Assembly (NCBI RefSeq): GCF_051014445.1
Contig: NC_135137.1
Location: forward strand, 14,013,501-14,077,500
Reading direction: 5' to 3'
Length of the DNA: 64,000 nt
Source of the DNA: Colletes latitarsis
Lineage: Eukaryota; Arthropoda; Insecta; Hymenoptera; Colletidae
The notes beneath the pieces were generated by a model. The model was not told the origin of the DNA. It saw only the letters and a program-made list of their open reading frames with translations, and did no database searches. Positions 8,430 through 22,000 of this stretch are shown in pieces (the stretch's first letter is position 1; each line of letters begins with the position of its first letter). The position numbers and the translations under genes are program-made.

Positions 8430-11400
8430 AGGATCACGTATTAATGTGGTGCCACACTGAAATAGTCAATTCAACCTGGATTCGATCAATATTTTGGAGG
8501 ATAATGCCGGTTAGATATGGGTTAGGTCATCTCCCTTATACTTTCGCTTTTTTCGCATACTTGATGGCCAGATCCTGGGCTTTTTCTGGTTTGGATAACG
8601 TATTAATCTGGTGTCACACCGAAGCAGTCAACTAAACCTGGATTCGATCTATACTTTAGAGGATCACACCGGTTAGGTTTGTGTTACGTCTGGTATTTAC
8701 AATCATCTTCCTTATACTTTCGCATTTTTCGTATACTTGTTGGCCAGATCCTGGGTTTTTTTCTGGTTTGGAACACGTATTAATCTGGTGCCACACTGAA
8801 ATAGTCAATTCATCCTGGTTCCGATTAATATTTTGGAGGACAATGCCGGTTAGATATGGGTTAGGTCTGGCATTTGCCATCATCTAGGTAATACATTCGT
8901 ATTCTTCGCATACGTGTTGGCCTGATCCTGGGCTTTTTCTGGTTTGGATAACGTATTAATCTGGTGCCACACTGAAATAGTCTATTCAACCTGGTTTCGA
9001 TTAATATTTTAGAGGATAACAGCGGTTGGGTTTGTGTTAGTACTGGTATTTGCAATCATCTGGCTCATACTTTCGCATTTTTCGCATACTTGATGGCCAG
9101 ATCCTGGGCTTTTTCTCTTTTGGATAACGTATTAATCTGGTGCCACACTGAAATAGTTAATTCAACCTGGTTTCGATTAATATTTTGGAGGATAACGCCG
9201 GTTAGGTTTGTGTTACGTCTGGTATTTACAATCATCTCCCTTATACTTTCGCATTTTTCGCATACTTGTTGGCCAGATCCTGGGTTTTTTTCTGGTTTGG
9301 AACACGTATTAATCTGGTGCCACACTGAGATAGTCAATTCAACCTGGTTTCGATTAGTATTTTAGAGGATAACACCGTTTAGGTTTGTGTTACGTCTGGT
9401 ATTTACAATCATCTGCCTTATACTTTCGCACTTTTCGCAGACTTCCTGGCCAGATCCTGGGTTTTTGTCTGGTTAGCATCACGTATTAATGTGGTGCCAC
9501 ACTGAAATAGTCAATACAACCTGGTTTCGATTAATATTTTAGAGGATAACAACGGATAGGTTTCTGTTACGTCTGGTATTTACAATCATCTGCCTTATAC
9601 TTTCGCATTTTTCGCATACTTGTTGGCCAGATCCTGGGTTTTTTTCTAGTTAGGATCACGTATTAATGTGGTGCCGCACAGAAATAGTCAATCCATCCTG
9701 GTTCCCATTAATATTTTGGAGGACAATGCCGGTTAGATATGGGTTAGGTCTGGTATTTGCCATCATCTAGGTAATACATTCGTATTCTTCGCATACGTGT
9801 TGGCCTGATCCTGGGCTTTTTCTGGTTTGGATAACGTATTAATCTGGTGCCACACTGAAATAGTCTATTCAACCTGGTTTCGATTAATATTTTAGAGGAT
9901 AACAGCGGTTAGGTTTGTGTTAGGACGTATTTGCAATCATCTGGCTCATACTTTCGCATTTTTCGCATACTTGATGGCCAGATCCTGGGCTTTTTCTCTT
10001 TTGGATAATGTATTAATCTGGTGCCACACTGAAATAGTCTATTCAACCTGGTTTAGATTAATATTTTAGAGGATAACAGCGGTTAGGTTTGTGTTACGAC
10101 TGGTATTTGCAATCATCTGGCTCATACTTTCGCATTTTTCGCATACTTGATGGCCAGATCCTGGGCATTTTCTCTTTTGGATAACGTATTAATCTGGTGC
10201 CACACTGAAATAGTCAATTAAACGTGGTTTCGATCACTATTTTACAGGATAACTCCGGTTAGGTCTGGGTTAGGCCTGGTATTTGCCAACCTGTGGCTCA
10301 TACTTTCGCATTTTTCGCCTACTTGTTTGCCAGATCCTGGGTTCTTTTCTCGTTAGCATCACGTATTAATGTGGTGCCACACTGAAATAGTCATTTTAAC
10401 CAGGATTCGATCAATATTTTAGAGGATAACAATGGTTAGGTCTGGGTAATGTCTGTTATTTGCAAGCATCTGCCACATACTTTCGCATTTTTCGCATACT
10501 TGATGGCCAGATCCTGGGCTTTTTCTGGATTGGATCACGTAGTTATGTGGTAACACCCTGAAAGAGTCAATTAAACCTGGATTCGATCAATACTTTAGAG
10601 CATAACACCGGTTGGGTCGCGTTTAGGTCTGGGATTTGCCCCCATCTGCCTCTTACTTTCGCATTTTTCGCCTACTTGTTTGCCAGATCCTGGGTTCTTT
10701 TCTCGTTAGGATCACGTATTAATGTGGTGCCACACTGAAATAGTCATTTTAGCCAGGATTCGATCAATATTTTAGAGGATAACAACGGATAGGTTTCTGT
10801 TACGTCTGGTATTTACAATCATCTGCCTTATACTTTCGCATTTTTCGCATACTTGTTGGCCAGATCCTGGGTTTTTTTCTAGTTAGGATCACGTATTAAT
10901 GTGGTGCCGCACAGAAGTAGTCAATTCATCCTGGTTCCCATTAATATTTTGGAGGACAATGCCGGTTAGATATGGGTTAGGTCTGGTATTTGCCATCATC
11001 TAGGTAATACATTCGTATTCTTCGCATACGTGTTGGCCTGATCCTGGGCTTTTTCTGGTTTGGATAACGTATTAATCTGGTGCCACACTGAAATAGTCTA
11101 TTCAACCTGGTTTCGATTAATATTTTAGAGGATAACAGCGGTTAGGTTTGTGTTAGGACGTATTTGCAATCATCTGGCTCATACTTTCGCATTTTTCGCA
11201 TACTTGATGGCCAGATCCTGGGCTTTTTCTCTTTTGGTTTACGTATTAATCTGGTGCCACACTGAAATAGTCAATTAAACCTGGTTTCGATTAATATTTT
11301 AGAGGATAACACCGTTTAGGTTTGTGTTACGTCTGGTATTTACAATCATCTACCTTATACTTTCGCATTTTTCGAATACTTGTTGGCCTGACCCTGGGCT

Positions 11401-12050
11401 TTTTCTGATATGGATCACGTAGTAACGTGGTACCACACTGATACAGTCAATTAAACCAGGATTCGGTCTATACTTTAGAGGCTAACATCTGTTAGGTCTG
11501 GGTTACGTCTGGTATTTGCAATCATCTGCCTCATACTTACGCATTTTTCGCATACTTGTTTGCCAGATCCTGGGTTCTTTTCTCGTTAGGATCACGTATT
11601 AATGTGGTGCCACACTGAAATAGTCAATTCAACCTGGAGTCGATCAATATTTTGGAGGATAATGCCGGTTAGATATGGGTTAGGTCATCTCCCTTATACT
11701 TTCGCTTTTTTCGCATACTTGATGGCCAGATCCTGGGCTTTTTCTGGTTTGGATCACGTAGTAATGTGGTACCACACTGAAACAGTCAATTAAACCTGGC
11801 TTCGATCTATACTTTAGAGGATCACACCGGTTAGGTTTGTGTTACGTCTGGTATTTACAATCATTTCCCATATACTTTCGCATTTTTCGCATACTTGTTG
11901 GCCAGATCCTGGGTTTTTTCCTGGTTAGGATCACGTATGAATGTGGTGCCGCACTGAAATAGTCAATTCAACCTGGTTTCGATTAATATTTTGGAGGATA
12001 ATGCCGGTTAGATATGGGTTAGGTCTGGTTTTTGCAATCACCTGGCTCAT
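8430..12050 (+). repeat. Satellite zone 2: second subfamily
   Basis: Diagnostic states are GGTGCCACACTGAAATAGTC, ACGTATTAATCTGG, GTTAGGTTTGTGTTACGTCT and TATTTACAATCATCT. GGTGCC replaces GGTACC, so the 12-bp dyad is imperfect in most of this zone. Internal duplications: a monomer with CATCTAGGTAATACATTCG at 8881, 9764 and 10997 (5 and 7 monomers apart), and an 18-monomer duplication linking 8523 and 11681. Confidence 0.85.
8511..8545 (+). repeat. Monomer with 14-bp internal deletion, first copy
   Basis: After GGGTTAGGTC the sequence goes straight to ATCTCCC, lacking 14 bases present in neighbours, so this monomer is 162 bp long (landmarks 8431 and 8593). The same deletion recurs at about 11681-11690, showing that both derive from one event followed by segmental copying. 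Confidence 0.85.
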
Positions 12051-15000
12051 ACTTTCGCATATTTCTCATACTTGATGGCCAGATTCTGGTCTTTCTCCGG
12101 TATGGGTCTCGTAGTAATGTGGTACCACACTGAAACAGTCAATTAAGCCTAGTCTGGTTCAACATTTCAAAGGATAACGCATGTTAGGTCTAGGTTAGGT
12201 CTGAGATTAGCTCTCATCAGGCTAATACTTTCGCATATATCTGATACTTGATGGCCAGATTCTGGGCTTTTTCCGGTTTGGCTCACCTAGTAATGTGGTA
12301 CCACACTGAAACAGTCGACTAAACCTGGTCTCGATCAATATTTTAGGGGATTACGCATGTTAGGCATAGGTTAGGTCTAGGATTTGCTCTCATCAGGCTC
12401 ATACTTTCGCATATTTCTCATACTTGATGGCCAGATTCTCGGCTTTTTTTGGTTTGGATCACGTAGTAATGTCGTACCACACTGAAACAGTCGACTAAAC
12501 CTGGTCTCGATCAATATTTTAGGGGATTACGCATGTTAGGCATAGGTTAGGTCTAGGATTTGCTCTCATCAGGCTCATACTTTCGCATATTTCTCATACT
12601 TGATGGCCAGATTCTGGGCTTTTTTTGGCTTGGATCACGTAGTAATGTCGTACCACACTGAAACAGTCGACTAAACCTGGTCTCGATCAATATTTTAGGG
12701 GATAACGCATGTTAGGTCTAGGTTAGGTCTGGGATTTGCACTCATCAGGCTCATACTTTCGCATATTTCTCATACTTGATGGCCAGATTCTCGGCTTTTT
12801 TTGGTTTGTACGACGTAGTAATGTGGTACCACACTGAAACAGTCAATTAAACCCGGTTTCGATCAATATTTTAGAGGATAACACATGTTAGGTCTAGGTT
12901 AGGTCTGGGATTCGCACACATCAGGATCATACTTTCGCATATTTCTCATACTTGATGGCCAGATTCTGGGCTTTCTCCGGTATGGGTCTCGTAGTAATGT
13001 GGTACCACACTGAAACAGTCAATTAAGCCTAGTCTGGTTCAACATTTCAAAGGATAACGCATGTTAGGTCTAGGTTAGGTCTGAGATTAGCTCTCATCAG
13101 GCTAATACTTTCGCATATATCTGATACTTGATGGCCAGATTCTGGGCTTTTTCCGGTTTGGATCACCTAGTAATGTGGTACCACACTGAAACAGTCGACT
13201 AAACCTGGTCTCGATCAATATTTTAGGGGATAACACATGTTAGGTCTAGGTTAGCCCTGGGATTTGCACTCATCAGGCTCACACTTTCGCATATTTCTCA
13301 TACTTGATGGCCAGATTCTGGGCTTTTCCCCGTTTGGATCACATAGTAATGTGGTACCACACTGATACAGTCGATTAAACCTGGTTTCGATCAATATCTT
13401 AGAGGATAACTCATGTTAGGTCTGGGTTAGGTCTAGGACTTGCCCACATCAGGCTCATACTTTCGCATATTTTTCATACTTGATGGCCAGATTCTGGGCT
13501 TTTCCCCGTTTGGATCACATAGTAATGTGGTACCACACTGAAACAGTCGATTAAACCTGGTTTCGATCAATATGTTAGAGGATAACTCATGTTAGGTCTG
13601 GGTTAGGTTTAGGACTTGCCCACATCAGGCTCATACTTTCGCATACTTCTCATACTTGATGGCCAGATTCTGGGCTTTTCCCCGTTTGGATCACATAGTA
13701 ATGTGGTACCACACTGAAACAGTCGACTAAACCTGGTGTCGATCAATATTTTAGGGGATAACGCATGTTAGGTCTAGGTTAGGTCTGGGATTTGCTCTCA
13801 TCAGGCTCATACTTTCGCATATATCTCATACTTGATGGCCAGATTCTGGGCTTTTCCCCGTTTGGATCACATAGTAATGTGGTACCACACTGAAACAGTC
13901 GATTAAACCTCGTTTCGATCAATATATTAGAGGATAACTCATGTTAGGTCTGGGTTAGGTCTAGGACTTGCCCACATCAGGCTCATACCTTCGCATATTT
14001 CTCATACTTGATGGCCAGATTCTGGGCTTTTCCCCGTTTGGATCACGTAGTAATGTGGTACCACACTGAAACAGTCGACTAAACCTGGTCTCGATCAGTA
14101 TTTCAGGGGATACGGCATGCTAGGTCTACGTTAGGTGTGGGATTTGCTCTCATCAGGCTCATACTTTCGCATATTTCTCATACTCGATGGCTAGATTCTG
14201 GGCTTTTTTTTGGCTTGGATCACGTAATAATGTGGTACCACACTGAAACAGTCTATTAGACCGTGTTTCGACCAATATTTTAGAGGATAACGCATGCTAG
14301 GTCTACGTTATGTGTGGGATTTGCTCTCATCAGGCTGATACTTTCGCATATTTCTCATACTTGATGGCCAGATTCTGGGCTTTTTTTGGCTTGGATCACG
14401 TAGTAATGTGGCACCACACTGACACAGTCAATTAAACCTGGTTTCGATCAATATTTTAGAGGATAACGCACGTTAGGTCTAGGTTAGGCCTGAGATTTGC
14501 TCTCATCAGGCTCATACTTTCGCATATTTCTCATACTTGATGGCCAGATTCTGGGCTTTTTTTGGCTTGGATCACGTAGTAATGTGGCACCACACTGAAG
14601 CAGTCGACTAAACCTGGTCTCGATCAAGATTTTAGAGGATAACGCATGTTGGGTATAGGTTAGTTCTGGGATTTGCTCTCATCAGGCTCATACTTTCGCA
14701 TATTTATCAATCTTGTTTGCCAGATCCTGGGCTTCCACTGGTTCGGATCACGTAGTAATGTGGTACCACAATGTCACAGTCAATTAAACCTGGTTTCGAT
14801 CAATATTTTAGAGGATAACACATGTTAGGTCTAGGTTAGGTCTGTGATTTGCACTCATCAGGCTCATACTTTCGCATATTTCTCATACTTGATGGCCAGA
14901 TTCTGGGCTTTTTTTGGCTTGGATCACGTAGTAATGTGGCACCACACTGACACAGTCAATTAAACCTGGTTTCGATCAATATATTAGAGGATAACTCATG

Positions 15001-18000
15001 TTAGGTCTGGGTTAGGTCTAGGACTTGCCCACATCAGGCTCATACTTTCGCATATTTCTCATACTTGATGGCCAGATTCTGGGCTTTTTTTGGCTTGGAT
15101 CACGTAGTAATGTGGCACCACACTGGCACAGTCAATTAAACCTGGTTTCGATCAATATTTTAGAGGATAACACATGTTAGGTCTAGGTTAGCCCTGGGAT
15201 TTGCACTCATCAGGCTCATACTTTCGCATATTTCTCATACTTGATGGCCAGATCCTGGCCTTTTCCCCGTTTGGATCACATAGTAATGTGGTACCACACT
15301 GATACAGTCGATTAAACCTGGTTTCGATCAATATGTTAGAGGATAACTCATGTTAGGTCTGGGTTAGGTCTAGGACTTGCCCACATCAGGCTCATACTTT
15401 CGCATATTTCTCATACTTGATGGCCAGATTCTGGGCTTTTCCCCGTTTGGATCACATAGTAATGTGGTACCACACTGAAACAGTCGATTAAACCTGGTTT
15501 CGATCAATATGTTAGAGGATAACTCATGTTAGGTCTGGGTTAGGTCTAGGACTTGCCCACATCAGGCTCATACTTTCGCATATTTCTCATACTTGATGGC
15601 CAGATTCTGGGCTTTTCCCCGTTTGGATCACATAGTAATGTGGTACCACACTGAAACAGTCTATTAAACCTGGTTTCGATCAATATTTTAGAGGATAACA
15701 CATGTTAGGTCTAGGTTAGGTCTGGGATTTGCACTCATCAGGCTCATACTTTCGCATATATCTCATACTTGATGGCCAGATTCTGGGCTTTTCCCCGTTT
15801 GGATCACATAGTAATGTGGTACCACACTGAAACAGTCGATTAAACCTGGTTTCGATCAATATATTAGAGGATAACTCATGTTAGGTCTGGGTTAGGTCTA
15901 GGACTTGCCCACATCAGGCTCATACTTTCGCATATTTCTCATACTTGATGGCCAGATTCTGGGCTTTTCCCCGTTTGGATCACGTAGTAATGTGGTACCA
16001 CACTGAAACAGTCGACTAAACCTGGTCTCGATCAGTATTTCAGGGGATACGGCATGCTAGGTCTACGTTAGGTGTGGGATTTGCTCTCATCAGGCTCATA
16101 CTTTCGCATATTTCTCATACTCGATGGCTAGATTCTGGGCTTTTTTTTGGCTTGGATCACGTAATAATGTGGTACCACACTGAAACAGTCTATTAGACCG
16201 TGTTTCGACCAATATTTTAGAGGATAACGCATGCTAGGTATACGTTATGTATGGGATTTGCTCTCATCAGGCTCATACTTTCGCATATTTCTCATACTTG
16301 ATGGCCAGATTCTGGGCTTTTTTTGGCTTGGATCACGTAGTAATGTGGCACCACACTGACACAGTCAATTAAACCTGGTTTCGATCAATATTTTAGAGGA
16401 TAACGCATGTTAGGTCTAGGTTAGGTCTGAGATTTGCTCTCATCAGGCTCATACTTTCGCATATTTCTCATACTTGATGGCCAGATTCTGGGCTTTCTTT
16501 GGCTTGGATCACGTAGTAATGTGGCACCACATTGAAACAGTCCATTAAACCTGGTTTCGAACGATATTTTAGAGGATAACGCATGTTAGGTCTAGGTTAG
16601 GTGTGGGATTTGCTCTCATCAGGCTCATACCTCGCATATTTCTCATACTTGATGGCCAGGTTCTGGGCTTTTTTTGGCTTAGATCACGTAGTAATGTGGT
16701 ACCACACTGAAACAGTCGACTAAACCTGGTCTCGATCAATATTTTAGGGGATAACGCATGTTAGGTCTAGGTTAGGTCTGGGATTTGCACACATCAGGCT
16801 CATACTTTCGCATATTTCTCATACTTGATGGCCAGATTCTGGGCTTTTTTTGGTTTGGACGACGTAGTAATGTGGTACAACACTGAAACAATCGACTAAA
16901 CCTGGTCTCGATCAATATTTCAGGGGATAACACATGTTAGGTCTAGGTTAGGTCTGGGATTTGCACTCATCAGGATCATACTTTCGCATATTTCTCATAC
17001 TTGATGGCCAGATTCTGGTCTTTCTCCGGTATGGGTCTCGTAGTAATGTGGTACCACACTGAAACAGTCAATTAAGCCTAGTCTGGTTCAACATTTCAAA
17101 GGATAACGCATGTTAGGTCTAGGTTAGGTCTGAGATTAGCTCTCATCAGGCTAATACTTTCGCATATTTCTCATACTTATTGGCCAGATCCTGGGTGTTT
17201 TCTGGTATGGATCACGTAGTAATGTGGTGCCACACTGAAGCAGTCGACTAAACCTGGTCTCGATCAAGATTTTAGAGGATAACGCATGTTGGGTATAGGT
17301 TAGTTCTGGGATTTGCTCTCATCAGGCTCATACTTTCGCGTATTTCTCATACTTGATGGCCAGATTCTGGGCTTTTCCCCGTTTGGATCACGTAGTAATG
17401 TGGTACCACACTGAAACAGTCGACTAAACCTGGTCTCGATCAGTATTTCAGGGGATACGGCATGCTAGGTCTACGTTAGGTGTGGGATTTGCTCTCATCA
17501 GGCTCATACTTTCGCATATTTCTCATACTCGATGGCTAGATTCTGGGCTTTTTTTTGGCTTGGATCACGTAATAATGTGGTACCACACTGAAACAGTCTA
17601 TTAGACCGTGTTTCGACCAATATTTTAGAGGATAACGCATGCTAGGTATACGTTATGTATGGGATTTGCTCTCATCAGGCTCATACTTTCGCATATTTCT
17701 CACACTTGATGGCCAGATTCTGGGCTTTTTTTGGCTTGGATCACGTAGTAATGTGGCACCACACTGACACAGTCAATTAAACCTGGTTTCGATCAATATT
17801 TTAGAGGATAACGCATGTTAGGACTAGGTTAGGTCTAAGATTTGCTCTCATCAGGCTCATACTTTCGCATATTTCTCATACTTGATGGCCAGATTCTGGG
17901 CTTTCTTTGGCTCGGATCACGTAGTAATGTGGCACCACATTGAAACAGTCCATTAAACCTGGTTTCGAACGATATTTTAGAGGATAACGCAAGTTAGGTC

Positions 18001-19000
18001 TAGGTTAGGTCGGGGATTCGCTCTCATCACGCTCATACCGTCACATATTTCTCATACTTGTTGGCCAGATCCTGGGTGTTTTCTGGTATGGATCACGTAG
18101 TAATGTGGTACCACACTGAAGCAATCGACTAAACCTGGTCTCGATCAAGATTTTAGAGGATAACGCATGTTGGGTATAGGTTAGTTCTGGGATTTGCTCT
18201 CATCAGGCTCATACTTTCGAATATTTATCAATCTTGTTTGCAAGATCCTGGGCTTCCACTGGTTCGGATCACGTAGTAATGTGGTACCACAATGTCACAG
18301 TCAATTAAACCTGGTTTCGATCAATATTTTAGAGGATAACACATGTTAGGTCTACGTCAGGTCTGGGATTTGCACTCATCAGGCTCATACTTTCGCATAT
18401 TTCTCATACATGATGGCCAGATTCTGATCTTTTTTTTGCTTGGATCACGTAGTAATGGGGTACCACACTGAAACAGTCTATTAAACCTGGTTTCGATCAA
18501 TATTTTAGAGGATAACACATGTTAGGTCTAGGTTAGGTCTGGGATTTGCACTCATCAGGCTCATACTTTCGCATATTTCTCATACATGATGGCCAGATTC
18601 TGATCTTTTTTTTGCTTGGATCACGAAGTAATGCGGTACCACATTGAAACAGTCCATTAAACCTGGTTTCAATCAATATCTTCGAGGATAACGCATGTTT
18701 GGTCTAGGTTAGGTCTGGGATTTGCTCTCATCAGGCTCATACTTTAGCATATTTCTCATACTTGATGGCCAGATTCTGGGCTTTTTTTGGCTTGGATCAC
18801 GTAGTAATGCGGTACCACTCTGAAACAGTGTATTAAACCGTGTTTCGACCAATATTTTAGAGGATAACGCATGCTAGGTCTACGTTAGGTGTGGGATTTG
18901 CTCTCAGTAGGCTCATACCTCGCATATTTCTCATACTTGATGGCCAGGTTCTGGGCTTTTTTTGGCTTAGATCACGTAGTAATGTGGTACCACACTGAAA
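12050..19000 (+). repeat. Core block 3a: 5-, 8-, 11- and 23-monomer spacings
   Basis: A rare variant with TATGGGTCTCG occurs at 12101, 12981 and 17030 (880 and 4049 bp apart, 5 and 23 monomers). Another with CGATGGCTAGATT occurs at 14185, 16122 and 17530 (1937 and 1408 bp, 11 and 8 monomers). A CCCCGTTTGGATCACATAG variant forms runs at 13.3-14.0 and 15.2-16.0 kb. Copy lengths differ by whole monomers, as expected of unequal exchange. Confidence 0.8.
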
Positions 19001-22000
19001 CAGTCGACTAAACCTGGTCTCGATCAATATTTTAGGGGATAACGCATGTTAGGTATAGGTTAGGTCTGGGATTTGCTCTCATCAGGCTCATACTTTCGCA
19101 TATTTATCATACTTGATGGCCAGATTCTGGGCTTTTTTTTGGCTTGGATCACGTAGTAATGTGGCACGACACTGACACAGTCAATTAAACCTGGTTTCGA
19201 TCAATATTTTAGAGGATAACGCATGTTAGGTATAGGTTAGGTCTGGGATTTGCTCTCATCAGGCTCATACTTTCGCATATTTCTCATACTTGATGGCCAG
19301 ATTCTGGGCTTTTTTTGGTTTGGACGACGTAGTAATGTGGTACCACATTGAAACAGTCCATTAAACCTGGTTTCAATCAATATCTTCGAGGATAACGCAT
19401 GTCAGGTCTAGGTTAGGTCTGGGATTTGCTCTCATCACGCTCATACTTTCGCATATTTCTCATACTTGATGGCCAGATTCTGGGCTTTTTTTGGCTTGGA
19501 TCACGTAGTAATGTGGTACCACACTGAAACAGTGTATTAAACCGTGTTTCGACCAATATTTTAGAGGATAACGCATGCTAGGTCTACGTTAGGTGTGGGA
19601 TTTGCTCTCATCGGGCTCATACTTTCGCATATTTCTCATACTTGATGGCCAGATTCTGGGCGCTTTTTGGCTTAGATCACGTAGTAATGTGGTACCACAC
19701 TGAAACAGTCGACTAAACCTGGTCTCGATCAATATTTTAGGGGATAACGCATGTTAGGTATAGGTTAGGTCTGGGATTTGCTCTCATCAGGCTCATACTT
19801 TCGCATATTTATCATACTTGATGGCCAGATTCTGGGCTTTTTTTGGCTTGGATCACGTAGTAATGAGGCACCACACTGACACAGTCAATTAAACCTGGTT
19901 TCGATCAATATTTTAGAGGATAGCGCATGTTAGGTCTGGGTTAGGTCTAGGACTTGCCCACATCAGGCTCATACTTTCGCATATTTCTCATACTTGATGG
20001 CCAGATTCTGGGCTTTTCCCCGTTTGGATCACATAGTAATGTGGTACCACACTGAAACAGTCGACTAAACCTTGTGTCGATCAATATTTTAGGGGGGATA
20101 ACGCATGTTAGGTCTAAGTTAGGTCTGGGATTTGCTCTCATCAGGCTCATACTTTCGCATATTTCTCATACTTGATGCCCAGATTCTGGGCTTTTTCCGG
20201 TTTGGATCACGTAGTAATGTGGTACCACACTGAAACAGTCGGCTAAACCTGGTCTCGATCAATATTTCTAAGGATACGGCATGCTTGGTCTACGTTAGGT
20301 GTGGGATTTGCTCTCATCGGGCTCATACTTTCGCATATTTCTCATACTTGATGGCCAGATTCTGATCTTTTTTTTGCTTGGATCACGTAGTAATGGGGTA
20401 CCACACTGAAACAGTCTATTAAACCTGGTTTCGATCAATATTTTAGAGGATAACACATGTTAGGTCTAGGTTAGGTCTGGGATTTGCACTCATCAGGCTC
20501 ATACTTTCGCATATTTCTCATACATGATGGCCAGATTCTGATCTTTTTCTTGCTTGGATCACGTAGTAATGGGGTACCACACAGAAACAGTCTATTAAAC
20601 CTGGTTTCGATCAATATCTTCGAGGATAGCGCATGTTCGGTCTAGGTTAGGTCTGGGATTTGCTCTCATCAGGCTCATACTTTCGCATATTTCTCATACT
20701 TGATGGCCAGATTCTGGGCTTTTTTTGGCTTGCATCACGTAGTAATGTGGCACCACACTGACACAGTCAATTAAACCTGGTTTCGATCAATATTTTAGAG
20801 GATAACGCATGTTAGGTCTAGGTTAGGTCTGGGATTTGCTCTCATCACGCTCATACTTTCGCATATTTCTCATACTTGATGGCCAGATTCTGGGCTTTTT
20901 TTGGCTTGGATCACGTAGTAATGTGGTACCACACTGAAACAGTGTATTAAACCGTGTTTCGACCAATATTTTAGAGGATAACGCATGCTAGGTCTACGTT
21001 AGGTGTGGGATTTGCTCTCATCGGGCTCATACTTTCGCATATTTCTCATACTTGATGGCCAGATTCTGGGCTTTTTTTGGTTTGGACGACGTAGTAATGT
21101 GGTACCACATTGAAACAGTCCATTAAACCTGGTTTCAATCAATATCTTCGAGGATAACGCATGTCAGGTCTAGGTTAGGTCTGGGATTTGCTCTCATCAC
21201 GCTCATACTTTCGCATATTTCTCATACTTGATGGCCAGATTCTGGGCTTTTTTTGGCTTGGATCACGTAGTAATGTGGTACCACACTGAAACAGTGTATT
21301 AAACCGTGTTTCGACCAATATTTTAGAGGATAACGCATGCTAGGTCTACGTTAGGTGTGGGATTTGCTCTCATCGGGCTCATACTTTCGCATATTTCTCA
21401 TACTTGATGGCCAGATTCTGGGCGCTTTTTGGCTTAGATCACGTAGTAATGTGGTACCACACTGAAACAGTCGACTAAACCTGGTCTCGATCAATATTTT
21501 AGGGGATAACGCATGTTAGGTATAGGTTAGGTCTGGGATTTGCTCTCATCAGGCTCATACTTTCGCATATTTATCATACTTGATGGCCAGATTCTGGGCT
21601 TTTTTTGGCTTGGATCACGTAGTAATGAGGCACCACACTGACACAGTCAATTAAACCTGGTTTCGATCAATATTTTAGAGGATAGCGCATGTTAGGTCTG
21701 GGTTAGGTCTAGGACTTGCCCACATCAGGCTCATACTTTCGCATATTTCTCATACTTGATGGCCAGATTCTGGGCTTTTCCCCGTTTGGATCACATAGTA
21801 ATGTGGTACCACACTGAAACAGTCGACTAAACCTTGTGTCGATCAATATTTTAGGGGGGATAACGCATGTTAGGTCTAAGTTAGGTCTGGGATTTGCTCT
21901 CATCAGGCTCATACTTTCGCATATTTCTCATACTTGATGCCCAGATTCTGGGCTTTTTCCGGTTTGGATCACGTAGTAATGTGGTACCACACTGAAACAG

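Larger units (their letters stand above)
2782..8430 (+). repeat. Satellite zone 1: diverged subfamily
   Basis: Monomers typically read GATAACGCCGGTTATGTCTG, TTTCGCATTTTTCGCATAC, CAGATCCTGGG, CACACCGAAACAGTCAATTA and GGTTCCGATTAATATTTT. Neighbours differ at many scattered bases, as expected of an array edge that is poorly homogenised. Some monomers already carry zone-2 traits (for example 3600-3640). Local duplications are still visible: two almost identical neighbours at about 5600-5950, a 6-monomer duplication (offset 1054, 5816-6480 to 6870-7480) and a 10-monomer one (offset 1764, 3311 to 5075). Confidence 0.85.

Noticed and set aside
2885..9370. Open frames of 60-134 codons in satellite zones 1 and 2
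   Set aside because: They are satellite read through one or two monomers. The 176-bp period shifts frame each monomer, the frames are not kept between subfamilies, and no domain or start context is present.
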